Shown here: positions 1-7,726 of the stretch, in pieces | Numbering within the stretch: the first letter of the stretch is position 1 | How the letters are laid out: each line of letters starts with the position of its first letter | From: JAWWPY01 sp963822825 | GTDB lineage: Bacteria > Actinomycetota > Actinomycetes > Streptosporangiales > Streptosporangiaceae | Length of the DNA stretch: 64,000 bases | Assembly (NCBI GenBank): GCA_963822825.1 | Contig: CAWGIW010000019.1 | Location: 181,649-245,648, forward strand | Direction: 5' to 3' | The notes under the pieces: generated by a model | What the model saw: the letters and a program-made list of their open reading frames with translations, nothing else | Told to the model about the DNA's origin: nothing | Databases searched by the model: none | Made by a program: the position numbers and the translations under genes

Positions 1-2
1 GC

Positions 3-548
3 TGCTGGATCTCCGACGCCGAGGTCGCCGAGGTGGAATACACGGCGTTCGCCTCGAAGAAAGACCAGGCCATCACCGCCCGGCTGATCGTCCGCCGGGT
101 CAAAGACCTCAACCGCACAGCCGCCCCGGGCCAGGACGAGCTGTTCCCTGCCTGGCGTTACCACGCCGTGTTCACCGACTCGCCATTCGAGCTGGTCCAG
201 GCGGAGGAACAGCACCGTGACCACGCCCAGGCCGAGCAGGTGTTCGCCGACCTGACCGACGGGCCCCTGGCCCATCTGCCCTCCGGCTCGTTTCCCGCGA
301 ACGCGGCCTGGCTGGCCTGCGCCGCCATCGCGCACAACCTGCTGCGCGCCGCCGGATCCCTGGCCAGCCTCACCTGCGCCAAGGCCAGAGCCGCCACCCT
401 GCGCCGCGACCTCATCAACATCGCCGCCCGGACCGCCCGCCACGGCCGCGGCCACATCACCATCCACCTGCCAGAAGGCTGGCACCGCGACCAGGAATGG
501 ATGAACCTCTTCGAAGCCGCCTGCGGCCCACCCGCACAGACGGCCTGA
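3..548 (+). CDS. IS1380-family transposase, C-terminal part
   Basis: The reading frame enters from the left edge of the window, so the N-terminus lies outside. The visible 181 residues match the C-terminal part of IS1380-type DDE transposases: a WRYHA.FTDSP segment, then a stretch like GPLAHLPSGSFPANAAWL and the AHNLLRAAG helix that follows the last catalytic acidic residue in this family. The end RHGRGHITIHLPEGWH..Q.W is also typical. The gene would catalyse cut-and-paste transposition of its own element. I saw no terminal inverted repeat after the stop, so the right border of the element is undefined. The next gene downstream is a broken transporter, consistent with an insertion-disturbed region. 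Family assignment is by motif recall only. Confidence 0.75.
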   Translation, partial: CWISDAEVAEVEYTAFASKKDQAITARLIVRRVKDLNRTAAPGQDELFPAWRYHAVFTDSPFELVQAEEQHRDHAQAEQVFADLTDGPLAHLPSGSFPANAAWLACAAIAHNLLRAAGSLASLTCAKARAATLRRDLINIAARTARHGRGHITIHLPEGWHRDQEWMNLFEAACGPPAQTA

Positions 549-759
549 CCAGCCCAGACCCGGTCACCCGCACTTCACACGGCCCCTGACGGCCACCCCA
601 TCCCAGCCCGGCACGAGGACCTGGACAAGCCGCAGAACAAGCCAGCGGCGGGAAACCCGCGCCCGGCAACACCACCGAGATCACCGTCAGCTGGAAAGCA
701 CGCAGCCCAAGAGTCAGAATTCACGCGGTGGATCGAGGCTAAGCAGGCTCAAGACCCGG

Positions 760-1260
760 CCAGCTTAGCCAGCGGTCCCGTTTGGTGATCCTTCGCACGC
801 GGCGGAATGGCTGTCCGCCATTTCCGTGTTCGGCGGGAGCATCGCGCTGCTCGCCGTCCTGGGCAGGCGCGCCCGCCGGTGCGGCGGGCCGCCGTTTTTG
901 CCATGGCGGCGGCATTCGCCTGGGCCCTGATGGCAACGTTCCTCAAGACGGTGACCGAGACCCTGACCACATTCGGTATTAGTGGCGTGCTCACCCGGTG
1001 GCCTGTGTATGCGCTCACCGCGGCCGCGGTGACCGGCACGCTGCTCGAGCAGTCCGCTCTGCACGTCGGGCCGTTGAGCGTGTCACAGCCGGTTCTGGTG
1101 ATCGTCAACCCGTTCGCGGCCATCGTCTTGAGCATCTGGCGGGTTCGATGAGCGCTTCACCGACAGCCCGGCGAAGATCGCCATCGCCGTCGGGGCATTC
1201 GCGCTCATGGCCGCCGGGTCACCGTGCTGACGCGGACAGCGCCGGCGTCGTGGTGGGAGC
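760..1260 (+). pseudogene. DMT/EamA-type transporter remnant
   Basis: The middle frame, about 807-1150, encodes a hydrophobic stretch with VLIVNPFAAIVLSIW and HVGPLSVSQP, as seen in the C-terminal half of actinobacterial DMT-superfamily permeases. The preceding piece (W.SAISVFGGSIALLAVLGRR, 785-870) is in a different frame. The following piece (FDERFTDSPAKIAIAVGAFALMAAG, 1148-1230) is in a third. The first half of a normal protein of about 290 residues, some ten helices, is missing. It was presumably an inner-membrane small-molecule exporter of unknown substrate. The truncation plus two frame breaks make a functional product unlikely. Confidence 0.6.
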
Positions 1261-1329
1261 CATGATGGGCTGCCGGGTGGCCAACCGCGTACGCGGCTGG
1301 CCACCCGACTCACTCAGGGGCCGGTTAGG

Positions 1330-2790
1330 TTAAGGCAGCGTCCATTTCTGATTGCTGCCGCCGTTGCAGGTGTACAGGATGAGCTGCGTCCCGTTGGTGG
1401 TATTGGAGGCGGGATCATCGAGGCATTTGCCGGAGGCTGGATTGACCAGCTCCCCGTTCTCAGCTTCCCATTGCTGGTTGGCGCCCCCGTTGCACGTCCA
1501 CAACTCGATGAGGGTGCCGTTGGAGTAGTTGGCGCCGGTGATGTCCATGCAGCCGCCATCGATCGTGAGGGTGCCGTTGCTGTTGACGGTCCAGTTCTGC
1601 GCAGCGGTGTTGCCGTCGCACGTCCAGATCTGCACCTTGTTGCCGTTGGTGCTGCTGCCGTTGTTGTTGTCCACGCAATCGGAGCTGCTGAGACCGGACA
1701 CGATCGTCCCGGTCGCGCCGGTGGCGGTGGATGTCGTGTAGCCGACCGAGACGATATTGGCCTGGACCGCGCTTTCGGTAGCGGCCGACGGATACCCGGA
1801 GGTCATCACGCCTTCGTAGAAGGTGCCGGCGGAACTCTTGCTGTTGTCGCCGCCGATGCCGAGTATGATCGCCCCCTCCTTGTGCATCGGGTTGTAGCCG
1901 GAGGGACGGACGCCGCTCCAGAACGTTGACAGGCCGCCGGACTGGGCGTTGCCGCCCAGGATGGCCCACTGGTTCGGCTCGCCCTCGACCATGGCGGTGG
2001 TGAACCGGTCGGCGATGGTCGGATCGCCTGAGTTCAGGCCCGCATTCACGCCGGAGAACAGGCCATTCTCCATGTCGGCCATGATCCACGGCCCGTTGCC
2101 CGAACCGAAGCCCCAGGTCTTCTCGGTGCCGAAGTAGATCGCTTCCATGTGGCCCGACCCGTTGTCGTCGTTGTTGGTCTCGGCATTGCCGTAGTCGAAG
2201 CAGCAGCCGTTGTTGACGTGGGTGCCGTCAAAGATCGCGTACTCGCCTTCGGCGGTGTCGCCGGTCGAGATGCCCGAGGTGCTGTCGTCGCGGTATCCGG
2301 TGCCCGGGGCCACGTACACGCCGTAGACCTTGTGGCCGCCGGCCGTGGTCGGGGCCGCGGTCGCGTTCGCGAGGTTGTCGGGGCCGCCGGCCGCCCCGCC
2401 CGCAGGCGCATCGGTGAGGTTGTTGCCGTGACCGGACTGGTCGTAGATCTCGGTGATCGTGCACGTGGTGCCCGCGCAGAACGAGTCCTGCGCCGCGGCG
2501 TTGGCGTAGCCGCCCGCGCTCAGCGTTGAGATGTTCGTGGTGGCACCGTCCGACGCGCGCTTGACCTGGTACAACGACCCGTTGTAACTGGCATACAGGG
2601 CGCGTGTGGTGCTGTGCGCGGCCACGCATGGCGTGCCGGCGGACGCGTAGATGTCACACGGCAGCGTCGCCGCCGCGGCCGGCGGCGTACCCCCGGCGAC
2701 TAGGGCGCCGACGGCGAGCGTCAATGCCCCGCCCAGGAGGAGCAATGCCCGCCCGAGGGACAGAAGTGGTGACCGGAGGGTCATGTGCAT
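1330..2790 (-). CDS. Secreted alpha-L-arabinofuranosidase, GH54 with CBM13 (ricin-type) domain
   Basis: The protein has 486 residues. A signal peptide covers about 1-41 (basic start, hydrophobic core, alanine-rich cleavage region). The GH54 catalytic domain spans about 42-351 and a ricin-B-type lectin domain about 360-486, with three Q.W-type repeats. GH54 enzymes remove L-arabinofuranose side chains from arabinoxylan and arabinan. Aligning from memory with the fungal AkAbfB structure, the vicinal cysteines are C196-C197 (GCCFDYGN), the nucleophile is E241 (DMEN) and the acid/base is D315 (GGDNS), all present. The start is the first ATG, preceded by GGAAAGG. LacI-type palindromes lie about 350-430 bp upstream, which suggests carbohydrate-responsive control. 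No arabinose transporter or LacI gene is nearby. Confidence 0.9.
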   Translation of the reverse strand: MHMTLRSPLLSLGRALLLLGGALTLAVGALVAGGTPPAAAATLPCDIYASAGTPCVAAHSTTRALYASYNGSLYQVKRASDGATTNISTLSAGGYANAAAQDSFCAGTTCTITEIYDQSGHGNNLTDAPAGGAAGGPDNLANATAAPTTAGGHKVYGVYVAPGTGYRDDSTSGISTGDTAEGEYAIFDGTHVNNGCCFDYGNAETNNDDNGSGHMEAIYFGTEKTWGFGSGNGPWIMADMENGLFSGVNAGLNSGDPTIADRFTTAMVEGEPNQWAILGGNAQSGGLSTFWSGVRPSGYNPMHKEGAIILGIGGDNSKSSAGTFYEGVMTSGYPSAATESAVQANIVSVGYTTSTATGATGTIVSGLSSSDCVDNNNGSSTNGNKVQIWTCDGNTAAQNWTVNSNGTLTIDGGCMDITGANYSNGTLIELWTCNGGANQQWEAENGELVNPASGKCLDDPASNTTNGTQLILYTCNGGSNQKWTLP

Positions 2791-3141
2791 GCCTGCCTTT
2801 CCTTATCCGAGGCTCCGTCGCTGGTCGGATTGGCCGTTGCGGGTCTGTTGGGCGACCAGGGCGCTGCTGGCGCCCGGGCACAGGCGGCACTGCACATCGG
2901 TGATGGTGCGGTTGGCGTTGAGCTGCTGTTGCTGGTCGGCTCCGCCGTACCGGGCCAGGCCTCCGCCTGGGGGGGCTCGGTCTGTTCCGCTTGTTACGGG
3001 CGTCCGCCCACCGCGGCCCGCTCACCCGGTGTGCTGCCGCCTCAGCGGATTCCTGTGCTGCCGTGCCACTGAAGCCCTCCTTCCTCGGCTGCGTCCGCGT
3101 GCCGCTGGCCCAGCGGCCGGGCTGGCGTCAGGCACACGGAT

Positions 3142-3153
3142 GTTAGCGCTAAC
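3142..3153. promoter_or_regulatory. Palindrome, LacI/GalR-type operator
   Basis: GTTAGCGCTAAC is a perfect 12-bp palindrome with the central CG step usual in LacI/GalR-family operators of sugar-utilisation genes. It lies 352 bp upstream of the arabinofuranosidase start and 48 bp from a second, longer palindrome. Confidence 0.5.
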
Positions 3154-3200
3154 TCGTCGCCTGTAGCCTTGGACCGGGATCCAGGGCCAGGAAGCACCGT

Positions 3201-3220
3201 TATTGTGAGCGCTCACAATA
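3201..3220. promoter_or_regulatory. Perfect 20-bp palindrome, lac-operator-like
   Basis: TATTGTGAGCGCTCACAATA is a perfect 20-bp inverted repeat. Its core is the same as the symmetrised ideal lac operator of Escherichia coli. A LacI-family repressor is the expected ligand, but none is encoded in this window. The site lies between the arabinofuranosidase and the NTF2-like gene. Confidence 0.6.
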
Positions 3221-3471
3221 GGTCCGTCAATGGGTTAGCGCCCCCGGCTTACCCAGTTTCCCGGCCAGCACGGCTACCTGGCGCGACGCCTGATCGCGGC
3301 GGCCCGATCCGGTGAAAATTCCATTCCGCCGCTGACCGGCTTACCGGGGCGGGCCAGCGGCAGCTTCCCTGCCTGTGCTGGGCTTCATTCGGTCGGCGAT
3401 GGGGATGAGTACGGTGCCGGAGAACAAAAGGGGCGCCAGGCCCAGAGAACCTGTCCGGACGGCAATGGAGC

Positions 3472-4305
3472 ATGGGGGTTGAGATGCCGTGGTTTCCGGA
3501 CTTCACCAGTGCCGTGGAGCTGGCCCGCAGGCAGACTCGCGCCGCAGGTCAGGCTGATCCGGTTGGGCAGTACTTCACCGCTCTGCGCGAAGGTGACATC
3601 CACGCTCTGGAGACTGTGTGGCCGGGCGAGGTGGTGATCTACGATCCTCGCGCGGGCGAGGTCCGCGGCCACAAACAGCTGCGGCGGTTCGTCAGCCGGA
3701 ATCAGCTCTGGCTGACTGAGCGCCATGCCCGTATCGAGATCGTGGCCGCTACGTCGGCCGGCGGGCGGGCCGTGGTCGAATTCCTGGCGCATCTGCCCGG
3801 CGACGAGCGGGAAGTCGCTTGGCCGGTGGCGGTGGTCGCCGAATCACCCGACGATTGGTCGGTGGTGTTCCGTACCTACTGCAGCCAATGGCCGGTCGAC
3901 GGACGGCGCCACGTCAGGCCGCCCATACTCAAGCCCGGGGACGCCCACCCCGGTGATGTCGTCGGCCGCTACCAGGCCGCGCTGGACGCTGGTGACGCCG
4001 GCGCAATAGTGAGCGCTTTCGCGCCGGATGGGTACTTCCATGAGCCCATCGGCCCGCACTACGCCCACCGCGGCACCCGAGAGCTCCGCTCGTTCTTCAC
4101 CACGTGCTTCAGCGTCGGCGGCGGCATCGGCCTCCAGCACTGCACCGTGACCGACGACGGTGTGCGCTGCGCCCTGGAATACAACTGCGTCCGGTGGGGC
4201 AGCCACGACCTGCCGCCCCAGGCGGGAATCGGGGTCTACGAGCGCGGGACGGATGGACTGTTGGCCGCTGCCCGCGTCTACGACGACGTCGAAGCACCCG
4301 TGTAG
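3472..4305 (+). CDS. Tandem NTF2/SnoaL-like domain protein
   Basis: The protein has 277 residues with two successive SnoaL/NTF2-like folds by eye. The first spans about 25-130 (start QYFTALREGDIHALE.VW). The second spans about 158-275 (start GRYQAALDAGDAGAIVSAFAPDGYF.EP). Both show the usual opening helix, the FA.DG..EP turn and a late beta sheet. The domain family includes polyketide cyclases, isomerases and binding proteins, so the substrate cannot be deduced. There is no signal peptide. The ATG at 3472 has GGAG just upstream. An alternative ATG at 3484 would lose only four residues. No operon partner is evident. Confidence 0.7.
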   Translation: MGVEMPWFPDFTSAVELARRQTRAAGQADPVGQYFTALREGDIHALETVWPGEVVIYDPRAGEVRGHKQLRRFVSRNQLWLTERHARIEIVAATSAGGRAVVEFLAHLPGDEREVAWPVAVVAESPDDWSVVFRTYCSQWPVDGRRHVRPPILKPGDAHPGDVVGRYQAALDAGDAGAIVSAFAPDGYFHEPIGPHYAHRGTRELRSFFTTCFSVGGGIGLQHCTVTDDGVRCALEYNCVRWGSHDLPPQAGIGVYERGTDGLLAAARVYDDVEAPV

Positions 4306-4383
4306 CTGGCTCCTGATCAACCATCAGCCGTTCCGTGGCGGCCAGGCCACCGGGGACCCGGCACGCCGGTGTCATAGGCGGTG

Positions 4384-4626
4384 TCAGCCGGTCTGGTCAT
4401 CGCCCCGCGCCGGTCGGGTGGCTTCGGCCGGGCTGCTGGTACGGGGACGCCCGCGGGGCCGCATCTGTCCCGCATGCCCGGGCAGCCGTCCGGCGTCGGC
4501 GAGGGCGCGGCGCAGCAGGAACTCGATCTGGGCGTTAGTGCTGCGCAGTTCGTCGGCGGCCCACCGGGCCAGGGCGTCGTGAACGGCTGGGTCGAGGCGC
4601 AGCAGGACGCTTTTGCGTTCGCTCAC
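4384..4626 (-). CDS. Ribbon-helix-helix (Arc/CopG-like) regulator
   Basis: This is a small protein of 80 residues. The N-terminal part (SERKSVLLRLDP.VHDALARWA, then STNAQIEFLLRRAL) has the short beta strand plus two helices of a ribbon-helix-helix DNA-binding protein. The C-terminal tail is rich in Arg and Pro. I chose GTG at 4626 because the RHH fold starts right after it and no in-frame ATG is suitable. It begins 40 bp after the stop of the SPFH gene on the same strand, so the two are probably cotranscribed. It may bind the 13-bp palindrome upstream of that gene as an autoregulator; this is inference. Confidence 0.7.
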   Translation of the reverse strand: MSERKSVLLRLDPAVHDALARWAADELRSTNAQIEFLLRRALADAGRLPGHAGQMRPRGRPRTSSPAEATRPARGDDQTG

Positions 4627-4666
4627 CGCGTCACCGTGCCTGCCGTCACCGTTACCCTGCCTGGCG

Positions 4667-5593
4667 TCACTGGTAGAGGGTGCCGGTGTTGACGACGGGC
4701 TGGGTGGCCTGCTCGCTGCACAAGACCACGAGCAGGTTGGACACCATGGTGGCCTTGCGCTCCTCGTCCAGCTCGACGACGCCCTCGTCCTGGAGCCGCT
4801 GCAGGGCCAGCTGGACCATGCCGACCGCGCCTTCCACGATCCGCTGCCGCGCGCCGACCACGGCGCTGGCCTGCTGCTGGCGCAGCATGGCCTGGGCGAT
4901 CTCGGCGGCATAGGACAGCCGGGTCAGCCGCGACTCGATGATGTCCACTCCGGCGGGCTTGACCCGGTCGGCGATCTCGGCGGACAGCCGCGCGGTGATT
5001 TCCTCGGCGTTGTCGCGCAGCGACAGCTCGCCGGTGCCGTGGCTGGTGTAGGGGTAGCTGGAGGCGATGTGGCGGACCGCCGTCTCGGTCTGGATGGTGA
5101 CGAACTCCGTGAAGTTGTCAACGGAATAGACGGCGCCGGCGGTGTCGCGGACCTGCCAGACGACCACGGCGGCGATCTCGATCGGGTTGCCGTCGGCGTC
5201 GTTGACCTTGGCTTGGGCTGACTCCTGGTTGCGGATGCGGGTCGAGACCACGATGCGGTTGGTGAACGGGTTCACCCACTGCAGGCCGGAATCGCGGATG
5301 GTGCCGCGGTACTTGCCGAACAGCTGGATGACACGCGCCTGGCCGGGCACGACGGGGGTGAGGCCCCGCAGTACGAGGGCGCCGGAGAGAAGGACGAGGG
5401 CGCCCAGACATATCAGTGCTGTCGCGGCGTCACCGGTGAGATGACCGGCCAGCACGAGCAGCGCTACCCCGGCGAGCAGGGCGACGAGGCCCAGCACGAG
5501 CATCCGCAGACCGGGCAGGAGCCGGGCCGCGCGCTCGGTCACCGGCGGGCCGGGGGACTGGTTGCTGCCTGCGGCTAGAACCTGGGATGCCAT
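4667..5593 (-). CDS. SPFH/Band 7 (slipin-like) membrane protein
   Basis: The protein has 308 residues. Two hydrophobic segments (about 31-50 and 57-76) anchor it. The SPFH domain follows from about 78 (TPVVPGQARVIQLFGKYRGTIRDSGLQWVNPF, then NPIEIAAVVVWQV). The last third is a helical, Gln/Ala-rich region of the type that oligomerises (AEIAQAMLRQQQASAVVGAR.RIVEGAV). SPFH proteins form rings or scaffolds in the cytoplasmic membrane and often regulate membrane proteases. The start is well supported by GGAGG 6-7 bases upstream. A palindrome, TATCAC-A-GTGATA, lies about 40 bp upstream. The downstream partner is an RHH regulator. No NfeD protease is adjacent. Confidence 0.85.
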   Translation of the reverse strand: MASQVLAAGSNQSPGPPVTERAARLLPGLRMLVLGLVALLAGVALLVLAGHLTGDAATALICLGALVLLSGALVLRGLTPVVPGQARVIQLFGKYRGTIRDSGLQWVNPFTNRIVVSTRIRNQESAQAKVNDADGNPIEIAAVVVWQVRDTAGAVYSVDNFTEFVTIQTETAVRHIASSYPYTSHGTGELSLRDNAEEITARLSAEIADRVKPAGVDIIESRLTRLSYAAEIAQAMLRQQQASAVVGARQRIVEGAVGMVQLALQRLQDEGVVELDEERKATMVSNLLVVLCSEQATQPVVNTGTLYQ

Positions 5594-5633
5594 CTGATCT
5601 ACCTCCGCTTGATGTACTTGACACCACGATACC

Positions 5634-5646
5634 TATCACAGTGATA
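5634..5646. promoter_or_regulatory. Palindromic operator candidate upstream of SPFH gene
   Basis: TATCAC-A-GTGATA is a 13-bp perfect inverted repeat with one central base, 41 bp upstream of the SPFH start codon. This position suits repression or activation of the SPFH-RHH unit. The binding protein is unknown. Confidence 0.45.
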
Positions 5647-5843
5647 TCAGTTTAGGTGAGCAGCTACCGCCGGCGTGTCGCGAAGCGGGCAGCGCGTCCG
5701 GTTGGGCGGCCGGCGGGCAGGGGGGCACGGGTCCCTGGCTCGAACCCAGTTGCCCGGCCTTCCCTTTGGTGTGCTGGTGAAAGGGTAGCTATGGCTTCTT
5801 TAAGATCACCCGCGCCCGCAGCGTGATGAACCAGTAACAGATG

Positions 5844-5857
5844 TTTGACGTGTCAGA
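5844..5857. promoter_or_regulatory. TGAC-N2-GTCA motif upstream of the cluster regulator
   Basis: TTTGACGTGTCAGA contains the core TGACGTGTCA, 42 bp before the GTG start of the NB-ARC regulator. The same 10-bp core, in the opposite orientation relative to its gene, occurs upstream of the MFS exporter (22943-22952). An almost identical 14-mer is found at 26273-26286 beyond the GH94 gene. Its recurrence at cluster genes suggests a shared operator. Confidence 0.45.
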
Positions 5858-5898
5858 CGTTGGGGCGAAACAACTTTCATGTCCGGGGGAGATGAGCG

Positions 5899-7407
5899 GT
5901 GATCAAGCGCGAAGACGACCAGGGCGGTGACCGCCGGAGCGAAGCAGGCCGCGTGGGGGGGGACACCGGCCGCGTGCGTCCGGCAGGCCGCCCGGAACGC
6001 CCGATCGATCCGAACGCCGGACCAACGGCACGGTTCGCGGATTCGCTCCGGCGGCTGCGCCGGGCGAAAGGGAGCCCGTCCTACCGCGACATGGCCGCGC
6101 GGGCATTATTCGCGCCTTCCGTTCTGTCGTCCGCCGCGAGTGGCTATGCATTCCCGTCGCTTAGGGTCACTCTCGCCTTTGCACGTGCGTGCGACGGCGA
6201 TCCCACGGAATGGCGGCTGCGATGGGAAGCCGCCGCCGCCGAGCTGGCTGGTCCACCCGAATCATCCAATCTGGGCCCGGGTTCATGGAGTGGCCCAAAC
6301 GAGACTGTCCTGAGTGCGACGACGCTGCCATCCGCGTCGGGATCGCGATCGGCTGACGCCCAGTGGTTGCCTGTACCGGCCCAGCTTCCTCCGTGCTGTC
6401 CGCATTTCACCGGCCGCGCGCATGAGATGAATCGGCTGCTGAAGCTCCCCGATCCACATGGCGCCGCGCGGGCAGCGTCCGTCGTCATCACCGGACCTGT
6501 CGGGGTAGGCAAGAGCGCGCTTGCGCTGGCGTTCGCGCACAGAGCGGCCACGCGCTACCCCGATGGCCAGCTCTACGCGGATCTGTCCGGTTGCCGGGCC
6601 ACCGGGGAGTCGCCCGGGGATCTACTCGGCCGTGTTCTTTGCGCGCTCAGCCTGGCGCCCGCGGAGATTCCAGCGGAGCCGCATCAGCGCGCGGCGCTGT
6701 ACCGTTCAGTGCTAGCCGTCCGGCGGGTATTGGTCGTGCTCGACGACGCGGACTCCGAAGCCGAGGTCCGGCCGTTGCTGGCGGCAGGACCTTCCTGCCT
6801 GGTCCTGGTGACCAGCCGTCGCCGGCTCGCCGGGCTGGACACGATCCGCCGCATCACCCTCGATGCGCTGCCCCCTGAAGACTCGCAGGCGCTTGTCAAT
6901 GCCGTCGCGGGCGAGCGCGCGATCATGCAGGCCGATGCGACGGCAACACTCAGCGAGCTGTGTGACCACCTGCCGCTCGCGGTGTGGATCGCCGCCACAC
7001 GGCTGGCCGCTCACCGGGGATGGACGGCCCGGCATGCGGTCAAGCGACTGCGCGGCGAGGCCAGCCTGCTCGACTGGCTGAGCGCCGGGGACACAAGCGT
7101 GCGGAGCAACCTGCGATCGGCCTACCACGCGCTGGATGCCGCCTCGCGCCGGGCGTTCCGCCGGCTGGGCGGCGCCAACGATGACGTCAACGCCGCCTAC
7201 CTGGCGAACGCCTTGCGCACCTCTCCCGCCGAGGCGGAACGGCTGCTTGAGCGACTCGTCGACGGCGGGCTGCTGCAAACATCGCAGTCCTCGGCCGGAT
7301 ACCACATGCCTGCGCTCTTCACCGCCTTCGCCGGAGAGCTGCTGCGGGCCAGGGAGCCGGACAAGATGCCCGGGCGCCCTGAGTTCGCGGGCGCCTCGCC
7401 CGCCTGA
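5899..7407 (+). CDS. NB-ARC/AP-ATPase regulator with N-terminal HTH
   Basis: The protein has 502 residues. An XRE-like helix-turn-helix region lies at about 40-105 (RFADSLRRLRRAKG..SYRDMA, then SVLSSAASG..FPS). An NB-ARC ATPase domain follows, with Walker A G199-S206 (GPVGVGKS), Walker B ending D282-D283 (VLVVLDD), an LVTSRRR sensor and the LPLAVWIAATRLA helix. The C-terminal TPR array of full AfsR-type proteins is absent, as is the SARP BTAD domain. Such proteins are ATP-dependent transcriptional activators of secondary metabolism in actinomycetes. The GTG start is preceded by GGGGGAG. It is the first gene of the 6-26 kb block and has a recurring TGAC-N2-GTCA motif just upstream, so it is the best candidate for a cluster-situated regulator. 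Confidence 0.85.
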   Translation: MIKREDDQGGDRRSEAGRVGGDTGRVRPAGRPERPIDPNAGPTARFADSLRRLRRAKGSPSYRDMAARALFAPSVLSSAASGYAFPSLRVTLAFARACDGDPTEWRLRWEAAAAELAGPPESSNLGPGSWSGPNETVLSATTLPSASGSRSADAQWLPVPAQLPPCCPHFTGRAHEMNRLLKLPDPHGAARAASVVITGPVGVGKSALALAFAHRAATRYPDGQLYADLSGCRATGESPGDLLGRVLCALSLAPAEIPAEPHQRAALYRSVLAVRRVLVVLDDADSEAEVRPLLAAGPSCLVLVTSRRRLAGLDTIRRITLDALPPEDSQALVNAVAGERAIMQADATATLSELCDHLPLAVWIAATRLAAHRGWTARHAVKRLRGEASLLDWLSAGDTSVRSNLRSAYHALDAASRRAFRRLGGANDDVNAAYLANALRTSPAEAERLLERLVDGGLLQTSQSSAGYHMPALFTAFAGELLRAREPDKMPGRPEFAGASPA

Positions 7408-7726
7408 TCATTAGGGCACGCCACTAAACGAGCAGCGCCGCGCGCTTTTCTCCCACCGTATTTCTTGTGGCCATCCGGGTATGGCGTGGCCTTTGGTGTT
7501 ACCACAACCGCGCTTTACAGAGGCACAACATCGCGGCCGCGCTGCATCAGCCCAGCCAGCGCCGCTATCGATCCTTTCAGATCCTCATGCCTAAAGAATT
7601 GTTCGTCAATTGATCGCTCTTTTTAAATTTACTTCCGATCAACGAAACCTGATGGTTGACTGCCTTTCAGGTGCTGCGGGGCCGTCGGCCCACGTCAGCT
7701 GACTCGAATGGGGGCTGAATCTGTCG
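7408..7726. other. AT-rich intergenic region before the glycosyltransferase
   Basis: The 319 bp between the regulator and the GT2 gene hold a terminator-like hairpin and then an unusually AT-rich stretch (about 7560-7660, including TTTTTAAATTTAC) in an otherwise GC-rich window. Promoters are likely here. A 10-bp palindrome, GTCAGCTGAC, sits at 7694-7703 just before the gene. No clear -35/-10 pair could be fixed by eye. Confidence 0.4.
7434..7449 (+). terminator. Possible rho-independent terminator after the regulator
   Basis: A short hairpin, AGCGC-CGC-GCGCT, is followed at once by a run of T. It lies 27 bp after the regulator stop codon. The stem is only five pairs, all strong apart from the outer A-T, so it is a modest candidate. 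Confidence 0.4.

Larger units (their letters stand above)
2791..3471. other. Intergenic region with LacI-type operators
   Basis: This 680 bp stretch between the arabinofuranosidase and the NTF2-like gene has no convincing gene. Its frames lack a ribosome binding site and any recognisable domain. Its main content is two palindromes (3142-3153 and 3201-3220) and a half-site, GTTAGCG, at 3234-3240. Either flanking gene, or both, could be regulated from here. Confidence 0.5.

Noticed and set aside
5735..5765. A tRNA-like T-arm (CTGG, loop CTCGAAC, CCAG)
   Set aside because: The loop lacks the T-T-C start, and no acceptor stem, anticodon arm or CCA end could be assembled around it.
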